From Filimonas lacunae (lineage in GTDB: Bacteria > Bacteroidota > Bacteroidia > Chitinophagales > Chitinophagaceae), in assembly GCF_002355595.1 (NCBI RefSeq), contig NZ_AP017422.1:7010823-7074822 (forward strand): 64,000 nucleotides of DNA. Direction: 5' to 3'. The stretch's first letter is position 1. Every line of letters starts with the position of its first letter. The notes beneath the pieces are model-generated. The model saw nothing but the letters and a program-made list of their open reading frames with translations, ran no database searches and was not told where the DNA came from. A program made the position numbers and the translations under genes. Shown in pieces: positions 10,347-18,862 of this stretch.

Positions 10347-10415
10347 TTTTCTTTTACAGAATCGCTTCTTTTATATAAACCTTTTACAGGACCATATACA
10401 TTGTTTATGCCCGGC

Positions 10416-11648
10416 TTATGGCCATATTACCAACCGCCGGCTGCCATCCATACTATAGTGAACTTTTGCTTCCTCCAATAATTTTAATAGTCCGCTAAAA
10501 CTGATGTCCTTATTCACTTTACCGGTGAAATAGATATCAGGTATTTTATCTTTATACACCACTTCTATATCATACCATCTTTCCCACTCACGCATGGCAT
10601 CTTTCAAACTCACATCTTCCAGGTTAAACACCCCATTTTTCCAGGCCAGTGTTTTTTCCATATCAGCCTTTTCTACATTTACCACTGCATTACCTGTAGT
10701 GTAATGCTGTAGCACCTGCGCCTGCTGGCCCGGCTTCAATACTACAGAAGCAATGCTTTCACAGGCTGTATCTGCTTTTACACGTACTGCGCCCTCTACC
10801 AGCGTAGTGCGCACCATACTTTCATTATCGTAAGCATTGATATTAAAAGCCGTACCTAATACTTCTACTTCGCCTTTATCACCCATCACTACCTTAAAAG
10901 GCATGCCTACCTGTTTGGCTACTTCCATATACACTTCGCCTGTTACCATTACCTTCCTTTCTTTGCCGGCAAAAGCCGTAGGGTAAGTAATAGAACTGGC
11001 AGCATTTAACCATACCCTGGTTCCATCTGGTAACACCACGGTAAACTGCCGGCCCCTGGGGGTGATAATAGAATTGTAAGTAAGGTTGCCCGATGCTGCA
11101 CCAGCACGCTCATAGCCTACTACACCATTTTGCAGGTTTATTACCGTACCGTTTTGCTGCGCAATAACGCCGTTACCCATACTATCCAGTACCAGTTGCC
11201 TGCCATCGGCCAACTGAAGTATAGCGCCATTTTTTCCGGGAGTGATAGCAGCAGACACCCTATCACTAACAGGCGTTTTTTTACCGGAAGAGGTATACCA
11301 TAGCCATGCACCTGCTCCTAAAAGCAGCGAAAGACAGGCCGCCACCCACACCCGGCGTTGCAACCATAATACCTTATGCCCAATGGCAGGTATTTTACGG
11401 TCAGGTAAATGGGATGCTTCTTTTATTTCTTCAAAAGCCTGCTGCCAGTAATCGTAATGATAAGGCACTACATGCTGCCACGAAGTCACTTCTTCCTTTG
11501 CATAAAAACGATCAATAGCAGCCAGTACCTCCCCCGTTGCATCGGTATGAATGTGCTTCAGCAACAGGGCATAATCTTCCGCATCGGCAATGCCTTCTTT
11601 TGTTCTGCGCAGTAATTCTTCCAATGTAGGATGAACGGGACTATTCAT
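10416..11648 (-). CDS. FecR-family anti-sigma factor
   Basis: 410 aa inner-membrane regulator. The N-terminal cytoplasmic part (about 1-95) would bind the sigma factor. One transmembrane helix (VAACLSLLLGAGAWLWY) follows, and then the periplasmic FecR domain with its conserved core (TPRGRQFTVVLPDGTRVWLN and VTGEVYMEVAK). The C-terminal DUF4974-like segment contains LEDVSLKDAMREWERWYDIE. The family holds an ECF sigma until an STN-bearing TonB receptor reports substrate. It lies between the sigma gene (62 bp upstream) and the SusC-like gene. Confidence 0.93.
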   Translation of the reverse strand: MNSPVHPTLEELLRRTKEGIADAEDYALLLKHIHTDATGEVLAAIDRFYAKEEVTSWQHVVPYHYDYWQQAFEEIKEASHLPDRKIPAIGHKVLWLQRRVWVAACLSLLLGAGAWLWYTSSGKKTPVSDRVSAAITPGKNGAILQLADGRQLVLDSMGNGVIAQQNGTVINLQNGVVGYERAGAASGNLTYNSIITPRGRQFTVVLPDGTRVWLNAASSITYPTAFAGKERKVMVTGEVYMEVAKQVGMPFKVVMGDKGEVEVLGTAFNINAYDNESMVRTTLVEGAVRVKADTACESIASVVLKPGQQAQVLQHYTTGNAVVNVEKADMEKTLAWKNGVFNLEDVSLKDAMREWERWYDIEVVYKDKIPDIYFTGKVNKDISFSGLLKLLEEAKVHYSMDGSRRLVIWP

Positions 11649-11710
11649 TTTTCCTCGTTTAAATAGAACGTACTACGGGAAAAGGAAACATACCTATGCC
11701 CGCAAAAAAA

Positions 11711-12310
11711 TTATAAAAAGAAAAGGATGAGGATAGAGGGTAGATAGATACCGTATTTATTCAGGTACTCTTTAATATGCTTTACCGAGCGTACCAGGGA
11801 ATTACGCACCGTTTGCACCGAAATGCCCAACAGGCTGGCTACCTCGGCCGCTTTTAAATCTGCATCTCTGCTTAATTGAAAAATTTTCCGTGCCTGGGGC
11901 GGCAGTTCGGCCACCGCTTCCTGTATTAACCGGGCTGTTTCCCTGAACGAAACTGTTTGCTCCGGCATGTGCTCCCCCGTAGCCTGCTGCAACGGCAACG
12001 CAGCCCCTTCTTTCTGGTTACGTACCGCCTGCCGGCTCATCCAGGTATAAATTCTGTTATAGGCAATTTTAAAAATCCAGTTCTGCGGACTTTCAATAGC
12101 CCCCAGCGACTCCCTGTCCAGCCACAGGTAAAAAAATATCTCCTGTAACAGATCTTTCACCACCCCTTCATTGCGGGTGATTTTCATGATTAAAGGATGT
12201 AAGCGGGGAACATACGCATGAAACAAGATATTAAAGGCTTCTTCGTCCCCATCGGCAATACGACTGAACAGCAGTTTATCTTCCTGATATGATACGTTCT
12301 GGTTCTCCAA
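11711..12310 (-). CDS. ECF RNA polymerase sigma-70 factor, FecI-like
   Basis: 199 aa. Region 2 is seen in DGDEEAFNILFHAYVPRLH and DLLQEIFFYLWLDRESL; region 4 in LPPQARKIFQLSRDADL and the HTH around VASLLGISVQTVRNSL. It lacks region 3, as expected for ECF sigmas of the Bacteroidota-specific group. It is the first gene of the minus-strand set leading into FecR, SusC and SusD, so it probably drives that operon. The hydrophobic C-terminus (LPSILILFFL) is common in this group. Confidence 0.93.
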   Translation of the reverse strand: MENQNVSYQEDKLLFSRIADGDEEAFNILFHAYVPRLHPLIMKITRNEGVVKDLLQEIFFYLWLDRESLGAIESPQNWIFKIAYNRIYTWMSRQAVRNQKEGAALPLQQATGEHMPEQTVSFRETARLIQEAVAELPPQARKIFQLSRDADLKAAEVASLLGISVQTVRNSLVRSVKHIKEYLNKYGIYLPSILILFFL

Positions 12311-12460
12311 TACTTTTCAATGTATTAAAAGTAAAGGTTTTATCAGTATAAATACTGTGCATCGCCGTTGCCATAGCTATTATAACAACGTATAAGCACT
12401 ATAGTATTCCCGCTTATTGTTTTTCTGATAACATTAAAAATATGCAGCATATACGGCCAT

Positions 12461-12540
12461 TAATTGTCGTAAATATCATTTATACGACTATTAGCGGCAT
12501 TTAATAGTCGTAAAAGTCGTTTATACGACTAATAAACCGG
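12461..12540. promoter_or_regulatory. Two tandem ~41-bp copies of a TCGTA inverted repeat
   Basis: In the 370-bp spacer between the divergent sigma and SUKH genes, copy 1 pairs TTGTCGTA (12464-12471) with TACGACTA (12483-12490), and copy 2 pairs TAGTCGTA (12505-12512) with TACGACTA (12524-12531). The two are offset by 41 bp, about four helical turns. The dyads look like operators for a dimeric regulator. A possible -7 box, TACATTCG, lies at 12632-12639 ahead of the SUKH gene. Which gene is controlled is not shown. Confidence 0.45.
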
Positions 12541-12680
12541 GGCAGGCTGCCTGTTTAAACTAACAGCAAACAACTTTATCATAGATTTTGGGGAATGTAT
12601 TTGGGGGAATCCCGAAAAGAAAGGCACTACTTACATTCGCAGACGAAGCATTAAGAACATAACCACATCACCATCAAAAC

Positions 12681-14531
12681 ATGAAAAGAACCGACATCCC
12701 TGACCCTCTTTACGGCGATTTACCTGCCCTTATTCAACACCTGGAAAAAGAATGTCCGGGTGTACTGGAAACCAGCCCTGTTACCCAGGCTAACATAGAG
12801 GAAATGGAAGCCACCGCAGGCTTTACCCTGCCAGCCACCTTTAAAACGCTATGGAATAACAAAGGCTTCTGCTATTTTAACCAGGACGAAGTAGTGTGCA
12901 TCGCTTACGCCTACTGCGGCGAAGGCCGCAACTTCAATCACCTCTATGGCTTTCTATCTATGCTTATGAAAAGCCATATGAGCAACAGCCAATGGGTAGT
13001 AAAAGCCGAAAGCCTGCTGAAACAGTTTTGGGTGTTAGGAATGGTATACACCGATAATGAAAGATGGATCACCGTTTGCGATGCCCGCCAGCAAGTGTAC
13101 ACCATTTACCTGGATGCCCCCATGACAAGCATTTCAGACGAAGACCTCGCCTTTTCTTTTGAAGAAATCATCCCCGCTGATATACTCCCCAGTGAAGACG
13201 CAGAAGCCCCCGAAGTAACAGCCGCCCATTTTTTACAGTCAAACCAGCTGCAATTGGTCACCTACGAAGAAGTGTTAGCCCTGTTGGGTGTAGACCATCT
13301 TTTCGACTACTGGGAAACCGGCGACTACGACAGCTATGTGATTGACGAATACGAAAGCGAAGAAGCCTATTTTGAAGAACGCGACCGCATTTTCTACCAC
13401 GAAGGCGATCTGGAATTGAATGGCGACCTGGAAATTCCCGAAGACTATTTCGACCTATTGGTAGTAAACGGCAACCTCACCGTACACGGTAAAGTATACA
13501 GCTGGCAGGATACCGAAAACGCCTGGTACGTAACCGGCAACGCCACCTTCGACTACCTGCATGTGGACTATTTCCAAAAAACCTGTGGCGAAGAAACCGC
13601 TGTACACATGGCCCTGGCCTGGGCACAGGACCATGAGCGCGTAAAAAACATGCCCATCCGAAAAATCAACACCCCGTTCTTTTTCTCCTGGTTCTACAAC
13701 CTCCAAAGCTTTACATTCGGTCCCGACACCGTAATAACCGCTTTATATGATGGCGACCAGTTATCCACCTATACAACCAACAACCCATTCCTGCAATGGC
13801 ACGATTTCACCTATGCCTTCCGTCCGGAATTTTACTACCCTGTTGAAAAGCCACATCACGACTACCTCAGCATCAACCCCGCCGCTATTTACGAAGCACT
13901 CAAAAACAGCCAACCGGTTTTTATAGAAGGCGTAACAGCAGAAGGTATTCAACTAACACAGCAGGCTGTAACGCTGGGTGCCATCGGCGATGCCCTTGGA
14001 ACCATTCGACTTTTACAACAGGCCATAGAAAAATCACCAGCGTATTACAAAGCCTACTACCATATTGCACAATATCTTATTTCTCAAAGCGCCTTTGCAC
14101 AAGCTATGGACTTTGCTGAAAAAGGTATAGCCCTTACTCCCACTAAACTGTTATACGATGTAAACTGCATGGAGCAAGCTGCTTTATGCGCCGTTCGATT
14201 GGGAGAGTATGACAAGGCTACCGCTTGGTGCCAGAAGGCGTTATTAAAAAATGAGAATGCCTATTTTGCTATGCGTGTACTTGGTGAAGTGTTGATACTT
14301 CAAAAGCAAGTGCAAAAAGCGATACCGTATTTGCAGAAATCTATCTGGCACGAGAGTATATTTTCAAATAACTGGTTGCTAGGCTTGGCTTATCATTTTA
14401 GCGGTGACGCTGGTAAGGCGGAGGAATATTATCAACGGGCGGCAAAGCATAGTAATTTGGGGAAGCCGTATAGTAAGCAGACTGATCTTAATTATGTGTA
14501 TGGGGAGCCTATTGTGTTTGACATAAACTAG
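12681..14531 (+). CDS. SMI1/KNR4 (SUKH)-like protein with central beta domain and C-terminal TPRs
   Basis: 616 aa, no signal peptide, acidic. Residues ~8-165 resemble the SUKH/SMI1-KNR4 fold (IEEMEATAGFTLPATFKTLW, then FEEIIPADIL). A middle segment (~220-300) has repetitive beta strands (GDLELNGDLEIPEDYFDLLV, NGNLTVHGKVY, GNATFDYLHVDYF) like polymer-forming or beta-helix turns. The last ~180 residues are TPR-like helices (AYYKAYYHIAQYLISQSAFA, LGEYDKATAWCQKALLK). SUKH proteins are often immunity proteins against polymorphic toxins, but no toxin gene is adjacent. Equally it could be a scaffold protein. It is divergent from the FecIR operon and stands alone. Confidence 0.72.
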   Translation: MKRTDIPDPLYGDLPALIQHLEKECPGVLETSPVTQANIEEMEATAGFTLPATFKTLWNNKGFCYFNQDEVVCIAYAYCGEGRNFNHLYGFLSMLMKSHMSNSQWVVKAESLLKQFWVLGMVYTDNERWITVCDARQQVYTIYLDAPMTSISDEDLAFSFEEIIPADILPSEDAEAPEVTAAHFLQSNQLQLVTYEEVLALLGVDHLFDYWETGDYDSYVIDEYESEEAYFEERDRIFYHEGDLELNGDLEIPEDYFDLLVVNGNLTVHGKVYSWQDTENAWYVTGNATFDYLHVDYFQKTCGEETAVHMALAWAQDHERVKNMPIRKINTPFFFSWFYNLQSFTFGPDTVITALYDGDQLSTYTTNNPFLQWHDFTYAFRPEFYYPVEKPHHDYLSINPAAIYEALKNSQPVFIEGVTAEGIQLTQQAVTLGAIGDALGTIRLLQQAIEKSPAYYKAYYHIAQYLISQSAFAQAMDFAEKGIALTPTKLLYDVNCMEQAALCAVRLGEYDKATAWCQKALLKNENAYFAMRVLGEVLILQKQVQKAIPYLQKSIWHESIFSNNWLLGLAYHFSGDAGKAEEYYQRAAKHSNLGKPYSKQTDLNYVYGEPIVFDIN

Positions 14532-14556
14532 TAACTAGTCATAAACCATCTTTTTT

Positions 14557-14583
14557 CCATCCTTCATAAATAAAGAGGGATGG
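14557..14583 (+). terminator. Weak hairpin after the SUKH/TPR gene
   Basis: CCATCC (14557-14562) pairs with GGATGG (14578-14583), followed by ATATTTT. A possible terminator; the stem is short and the T-run imperfect. Confidence 0.35.
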
Positions 14584-14736
14584 ATATTTTAATATCACAA
14601 CTAAAGTAAACTCTAATTTATACGTCATCTATTTTTATTAATTGCCTTACTTAAAAGGTTTTTAGATGTAAAAATACTTTGTTGAGTAAGTTAATAAGTG
14701 CCTGAATCTTTGGTTTCTAAACAAACACCTATAAAA

Positions 14737-15060
14737 TTAATTCTTATTTTTTTTGCTTTTTACTATATGAGCTGTAAACAGTTCATCACTTCTACGCTTA
14801 ATAAATGCAGGGAATAATCGATGTAAAATAAGATCTTTATAGTCTACAGTGTTAAAGTGCTGAAGAACGTGCTGGATAAAGTCATCCTGCCTTTCAGGAC
14901 CATTACGAGTTAGCCAAGCACTAAAATAACCTGAAACTTTTCCTCCAATTGAACGACTTAATGAAAGTGTATTTGGGGCAGAAATGTCAAGGAGAATTTC
15001 ATTTAAAATATCACGCCATTCTAAAAAAAATTTTAACCGCTAAACTTTGTAGATTGAATA
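14737..15060 (-). pseudogene. Broken 3' fragment of an unknown gene downstream of the ATPase pseudogene
   Basis: Reading minus-strand, an open stretch gives LKFFLEWRDILNEILLDISA and continues through SIGGKVSGYFSAWLTRNG, DDFIQHVLQHFNTVDYKDLI and LHRLFPAFIKRRSDEL to a TAA at 14737. Upstream the frame is lost near an 8-base T/A run (15023-15030), and an in-frame TAG precedes it. No intact start is present. The sequence is protein-like (amphipathic, sensible composition) but I do not recognise the family. It follows the ATPase remnant in the same orientation, suggesting a former two-gene unit. Confidence 0.55.
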
Positions 15061-15113
15061 CATCAACCTAAAGGCGTCTTTTCTAATAGTTCAAAAACAC
15101 TATTTTCTCTATA

Positions 15114-16610
15114 TTAGACTACCTCTTCTTCCTGAAGAAGCTCTTGTTCAACATCTGACGGAACAGATTTGCCAAAGCCCTTTAAAATCATCAAAAGTTA
15201 AGATAGGTGATGAACGCATTTTTTCCCGAGTTGCCGGGTCTCCAATATCTAATTCATTAAATTTCCCCTGTAGTGTTCTCATGTGTGCATATGCACCTAC
15301 ATCAATTACAAATGCATGGTAGGTTCCTGGTTGAGATTTATGTGTGATAGCTGTACCTGCACTATGGATCCTATAATCCAGCAAACGATAGATGAGGTCG
15401 CAAAGGTTGTTCTCTTGCTGTAGCATTTGTTCTGAGATAAAGAAAAGATTTGTTTTCTTCTCCATACAGAACTTACGAATCACATATATACCTTTTAGAA
15501 GAACATTTTGCTCAGCGCCTTCAGAGTCTTGTTTTAATTCTTCTATTCGACGCTCGAAGTTACTTCTACTCATTATTCTAACATCATCTTTTCCAATTCG
15601 ATTGTCCCCTTTTCTAACTTTCTCAAGAACTTCAAGATATATAGATAGACAATCTCGTGGGACACCACCACCAGCCATAACTAGTCTTTTAAAACCATCC
15701 CCTTTAAAAATTTCATTAATCTCTTCAGCACTCATCTTAGCTTGCTTGCCAAATTCATGAAAAATTCTCCGTAATTGGTTTTCTGTTTTACGAAAATCTG
15801 CAAATGTAAAGTCTATATTAATAGGCTGATAATCATGTCTTTCTTGTGTTCCCATAGGCTGACCAGCACGATCAGCATACAATACGCTTGCATGTCGGAG
15901 AGTTGTAATTTTGAAATACAAAGGAAAATCTTTACAAAGACGATGAACATAATCCATAACAAATGGCTAATCAACCCTCTTTAAATGATAAAAATCATCA
16001 ATTTGGATAAATACTGTTTTTACTGCTGTAGATATTGTAAAAAACTCTCGAATTTGATCCTTAAGCCTAGGATGCCATATATTTAATTCCTGTAATTTTT
16101 CGTCTGCCTTTTTGTATGTTCGCTATAACTCCCTTTTTTGAGAATCTTTATTCTCATAACCGAATTCAAATGCTTTCGATGAACTAGCTTTTACATTTGC
16201 TCCATCAGTAACCTCCGTTGTAGTAGCTTCGCGTATCTGCTCAACTTGAGCACCAGCACGCTTGCGCAAGTTTTCAAGTTGAGTCCTTATTTGAATAATG
16301 ATATCGCGTGACTTTTTTTCTTACCAAACCAACCTGAAAGATTTCTTTGAAGTTCTCCAAATACTGCGTCTAATATTTCGACTAATACATTAGGAAAAGA
16401 ATGGGTTTTAAAATCTTCACAATTTAAGTAAACAGTTTTAACACTCTTGTCCATTTCCTTTTTAGAATGATGCAATAAAAGAGTTTTGCCACAACCTCGA
16501 TGCGCAAAGATTGCATGATTTTGACGGGCTTTAACATCAGTAAGTGCACTTGTCACATCTATGTAGGGAACATGTTCAGCACTATTGTCTATGGTTATCT
16601 CATCGTTTCT
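15114..16610 (-). pseudogene. Decayed P-loop (AAA/ORC-like) ATPase gene with frameshifts and two amber stops
   Basis: Joined minus-strand pieces make one ATPase. The N-terminus has Walker A AHRGCGKTLLLHH (GTG at 16556; frame open back to ~16610). The frame shifts at an A7 run near 16313-16319, after which it reads SRDIIIQIRTQLENLRKRAG. TAG follows at 16123-16125, then Walker B VFIQIDDFYHL, then TAG at 15967-15969, then MDYVHRLCKDFPLYFKIT through the sensor-like region. A further shift near 15170-15183 leads to KSVPSDVEQELLQEEEVV and a TAA at 15114. Both TAGs sit where CAG (Gln) would fit. The longest surviving piece is 15148-15957 (269 codons). Family assignment is by motif only. The gene is almost certainly non-functional unless the lesions are assembly errors. 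Confidence 0.75.
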
Positions 16611-16901
16611 TTACTTTTTATTATAAACAGAAGGATATATAATCTTGATAGTGCAAGATGAAGTTAGAATCGTAGGCACATATGGAAGAAGAAGGCTAAA
16701 ACCGAAGTGACTATGTTATAAGGATTAATCAGAAAATTCTCTGTATATGTTGATAATTTTTGTTAGCCGTACCCTAAGCATACCATCCTTTTTTTAAAAC
16801 CCCTTGATTTTCAGAGACAAGAAAATTACTATGAATTTCCCAATGCCCAATTCTGAAAAAATTAAAAATTTATTTCCTTATCCCATCTGCATTTGAGATT
16901 G

Positions 16902-16922
16902 GGTACGCGTACCGTACGCGTA
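16902..16922. promoter_or_regulatory. Paired TACGCGTA palindromes
   Basis: TACGCGTA at 16904-16911 and again at 16915-16922, 11 bp apart (one helical turn); the first is embedded in the larger palindrome GGTACGCGTACC (16902-16913). CpG-rich in an A/T-rich spacer, 54 bp before the small secreted-protein pseudogene. Operator-like; regulator unknown. The 290 bp before it (16611-16901) show no gene. Confidence 0.35.
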
Positions 16923-16975
16923 GGTCACATGCACAACAAACTCCACTTTTACAACACCAACGAAGGAAATAAAGA

Positions 16976-17241
16976 ATGGCCGTTCGCCTGGTTTTACTAC
17001 TGGCTTTTTCTCCGGTTATTGCGCAAGGAAAAAGCCACCTGTTTATCCGGATATCAATTACTTCTTAGGTGCAAATGGTCGCTACTGTTTGCTTCGTATG
17101 CACAATGAAGCGAAAAATAAACCAGGCTTATGTGTAACTGCATACACTCGCAATAGAAAAGTTACAGCTGGTACTTTTATAGGTATGACTGTAATTAAAA
17201 TTCTTCCAGCTATGCAACTGCAATTACCAGCAGGTAATTAA
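16976..17241 (+). pseudogene. Small secreted-protein gene broken by a one-base deletion
   Basis: ATG at 16976 gives a signal peptide, MAVRLVLLLAFSPVIAQGK, then the frame ends at TAG 17066-17068. Adding one A to the AAAAA run of the GGAAAAAGCC stretch restores a continuous reading: KPPVYPDINYFLGANGRYCL, LRMHNEAKNKPGLCVTAY, TRNRKVTAGTFIGMTVIKIL, ending PAMQLQLPAGN and TAA at 17239-17241. The restored protein would be about 89 aa and exported. Function unknown. Its last 14 codons form the first copy of the 105-bp tandem repeat that follows. Confidence 0.55.
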
Positions 17242-17565
17242 AAAGTGCAGACCAGAAGAAAAATAATGCAGCGCCGTATTTTTTGCGGGAGAGCTATCGG
17301 CGAAATTCTTCCAGCTGTACAGAAGCTTTTACCAACTGGTAGAAAAAAAGTGTAGACCGGAAGAAAAATAATGCAGCACCGTATTTTTTGCGGGAGAGCT
17401 ATCAGCAAAATTCTTCCAGTTATACAGAAGCTTTTACCAGCTGGTAGAAAAAAAGTGCAGACCGGAAGAAAAATAATGCAGCACCGTATTTTTTGCGGGA
17501 GAGCTATCGGCAAAATTCTTCCAGCTATATAGAAGCTTTTACCAGCTGGTAAAAAATAAATGTAG
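17201..17565 (+). repeat. Tandem repeat, 105-bp unit, about 3.5 copies
   Basis: TTCTTCCAG starts copies at 17201, 17306, 17411 and 17516, exactly 105 bp (35 codons) apart; the last copy is partial. Each copy has a palindromic CCAGCTGG-type core; in copy 4, TTTTACCAGCTGGTAAAA (17537-17554) is perfect. Copy 1 overlaps the 3' end of the small secreted-protein pseudogene, so the array is a tandem duplication of that gene end plus its flank. It fills the spacer before the gene at 17639. No other gene is seen between 17242 and 17638. Confidence 0.85.
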
Positions 17566-17638
17566 TGAGATACAGAAAGTCAAACAGTAGCTAAGCCTTT
17601 AGTGTAAACCAATTTTTAAACACACAAATTTTAAAGTT

Positions 17639-18265
17639 ATGAGCAACAATTATAATTATTTCATACCCAGAACAGATGGTGACCTTGGTCGTTGGGCAGC
17701 AGCTTATAAAGAAAAAATCACGATACTGGGTCCTTCACTGGGTTTAACACCTGCAGAAATTACAGAACAGGAAACCGCTGCACAAAGTGTTGTAGATACG
17801 ATGAACCGCATTACCGTAAAAAAGCAGGAACAGCAAGAAGCGGTAAGCTTAAAAAAAGTAATCAAAAACCGGGAGTTAAAGCAAATTGCAAACATGGCAG
17901 CACGTATTAAGCGAACCGCTTCTTATACTGAGAACATGGGTAGTGAGCTGGGAATTGTAAGTAGCCCGATAATTACGCAACGCGCTACTTTAAAACCAGC
18001 ACTTAAACTGGTTGTTTACCCTGATCATGTTCAAATTGCCTTTACCAAACAAAATCAAACAGGCATAACAATTTTCAGCCGGATAAAAGGTACTACAAAC
18101 TGGACAAAGCTTATTAGTGGAGCTACTGTATCTCCTTATCTGGATTATTCACCATTGCAAAAACCAGATGTGCCGGAAGTGAGAGAGTATCAGGCCCGCT
18201 ATTGGGATAATGGTACTGAAATTGGCCAGGATAGTGATGTTGTAATTGCGCTATTCGGCAAATAG
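17639..18265 (+). CDS. Hypothetical protein, helical N-terminus and FnIII-like C-terminal half
   Basis: 208 aa, cytosolic by sequence (no signal peptide). The first ~85 residues are helical and charged (ITEQETAAQSVVDTMNRITV, then KKQEQQEAVSLKKVIKNREL). The C-terminal ~90 resemble a fibronectin-III-like beta sandwich (LKLVVYPDHVQIAFTKQNQT, GITIFSRIKGTTNWTKL, REYQARYWDNGTEIG). I do not know a function. The gene is preceded by the 105-bp tandem repeat and followed by a clear terminator, so it is a single-gene unit. Intact, in contrast to the decayed genes upstream. Confidence 0.7.
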   Translation: MSNNYNYFIPRTDGDLGRWAAAYKEKITILGPSLGLTPAEITEQETAAQSVVDTMNRITVKKQEQQEAVSLKKVIKNRELKQIANMAARIKRTASYTENMGSELGIVSSPIITQRATLKPALKLVVYPDHVQIAFTKQNQTGITIFSRIKGTTNWTKLISGATVSPYLDYSPLQKPDVPEVREYQARYWDNGTEIGQDSDVVIALFGK

Positions 18266-18285
18266 ATTATTTAAAAGCAGTAAGG

Positions 18286-18313
18286 GCCACTCAACCAGGA
18301 GTGGCTTTTCTGT
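18286..18313 (+). terminator. Rho-independent terminator after the 208-aa gene
   Basis: GCCACTC (18286-18292) pairs with GAGTGGC (18299-18305), followed by TTTTCTGTTTT. Confidence 0.75.
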
Positions 18314-18328
18314 TTTAAGACCTAGCAC

Positions 18329-18413
18329 ATATCCTCGCTACCCTTTGAGAGAATTTTATACCATAAAACAAAAATCATCTAAAAGCATTTGTTACAGGTA
18401 TCACTAGCTATTG
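18329..18413 (+). pseudogene. Relic copy of the promoter/start region of the downstream epimerase gene
   Basis: This ~85-bp stretch aligns by eye with 19505-19590, the leader and first codons of the epimerase gene: ACCATAAAACAAA is identical, and AGCATTTGTTACAGGT corresponds to AGTATTTGTTACCGGT. The ATG has become CTA in the relic. Similarity stops after the GxxGxxG region. It looks like an eroded partial duplication; the two genes at 18443 and 18863 now lie between relic and original. Confidence 0.6.
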
Positions 18414-18442
18414 TTTAATAGTTTATAAAAGCTTGTTCAATT

Positions 18443-18784
18443 TTATTTTTTCTCAGTCTTTAAATACTTACTAACAAATACCTTATTGCCGAATGTAATA
18501 GACTTCCATCCACCCCGAGGCCCAAAAACTTCGTTAGTAACCTCTCCATATAAGGCAATAGCTTCATTCCTATTCAATGTTTTTGTAACTAATGCCCACG
18601 AGCTATTAAAACCGTCGATACATACAAGTTGACCATGCTTACCTAAGTCATTGAAAAGGTCATCACCCAAATGTCTTGTAATTTTAAATCCCCAGGCTAC
18701 TGGTTCACCACAAAAGGGATCATATGAAACTGGGCCAAATTCAGATAAATATTTTTCAAATCCAATCGGTTTCTGAGGTTGCAT
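18443..18784 (-). CDS. Hypothetical small protein
   Basis: 113 aa, soluble, no signal peptide or membrane helix. It has an alpha/beta composition with aromatic-rich segments (VSYDPFCGEPVAWGFKITR, QLVCIDGFNSSWALVTK). I recognise no family. Start ATG at 18784 follows an A/T-rich leader. It is followed after a gap on the same strand by nothing but the epimerase relic. Protein-like composition and length support a real gene, moderately. Confidence 0.55.
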   Translation of the reverse strand: MQPQKPIGFEKYLSEFGPVSYDPFCGEPVAWGFKITRHLGDDLFNDLGKHGQLVCIDGFNSSWALVTKTLNRNEAIALYGEVTNEVFGPRGGWKSITFGNKVFVSKYLKTEKK

Positions 18785-18862
18785 AAAACATATTTTATTA
18801 ATAAAAAATAGGTTAAATACTCAATAAAGACAATTTAAATAGTAGAATCAATAATTGTTACA

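Noticed and set aside
16893-17108. 71-codon plus-strand frame overlapping the small secreted-protein pseudogene
   Set aside because: The alternative frame with a clear signal peptide and a repaired continuation is more protein-like.
17238-17513. Minus-strand open frame of 91 codons with 35-residue repeats
   Set aside because: It is the antisense of the 105-bp tandem repeat; the periodicity alone keeps it open. No start signal or family.
17201-17565. Possible CRISPR array
   Set aside because: The whole 105-bp unit repeats without unique spacers, and there are no cas genes; a plain tandem duplication.
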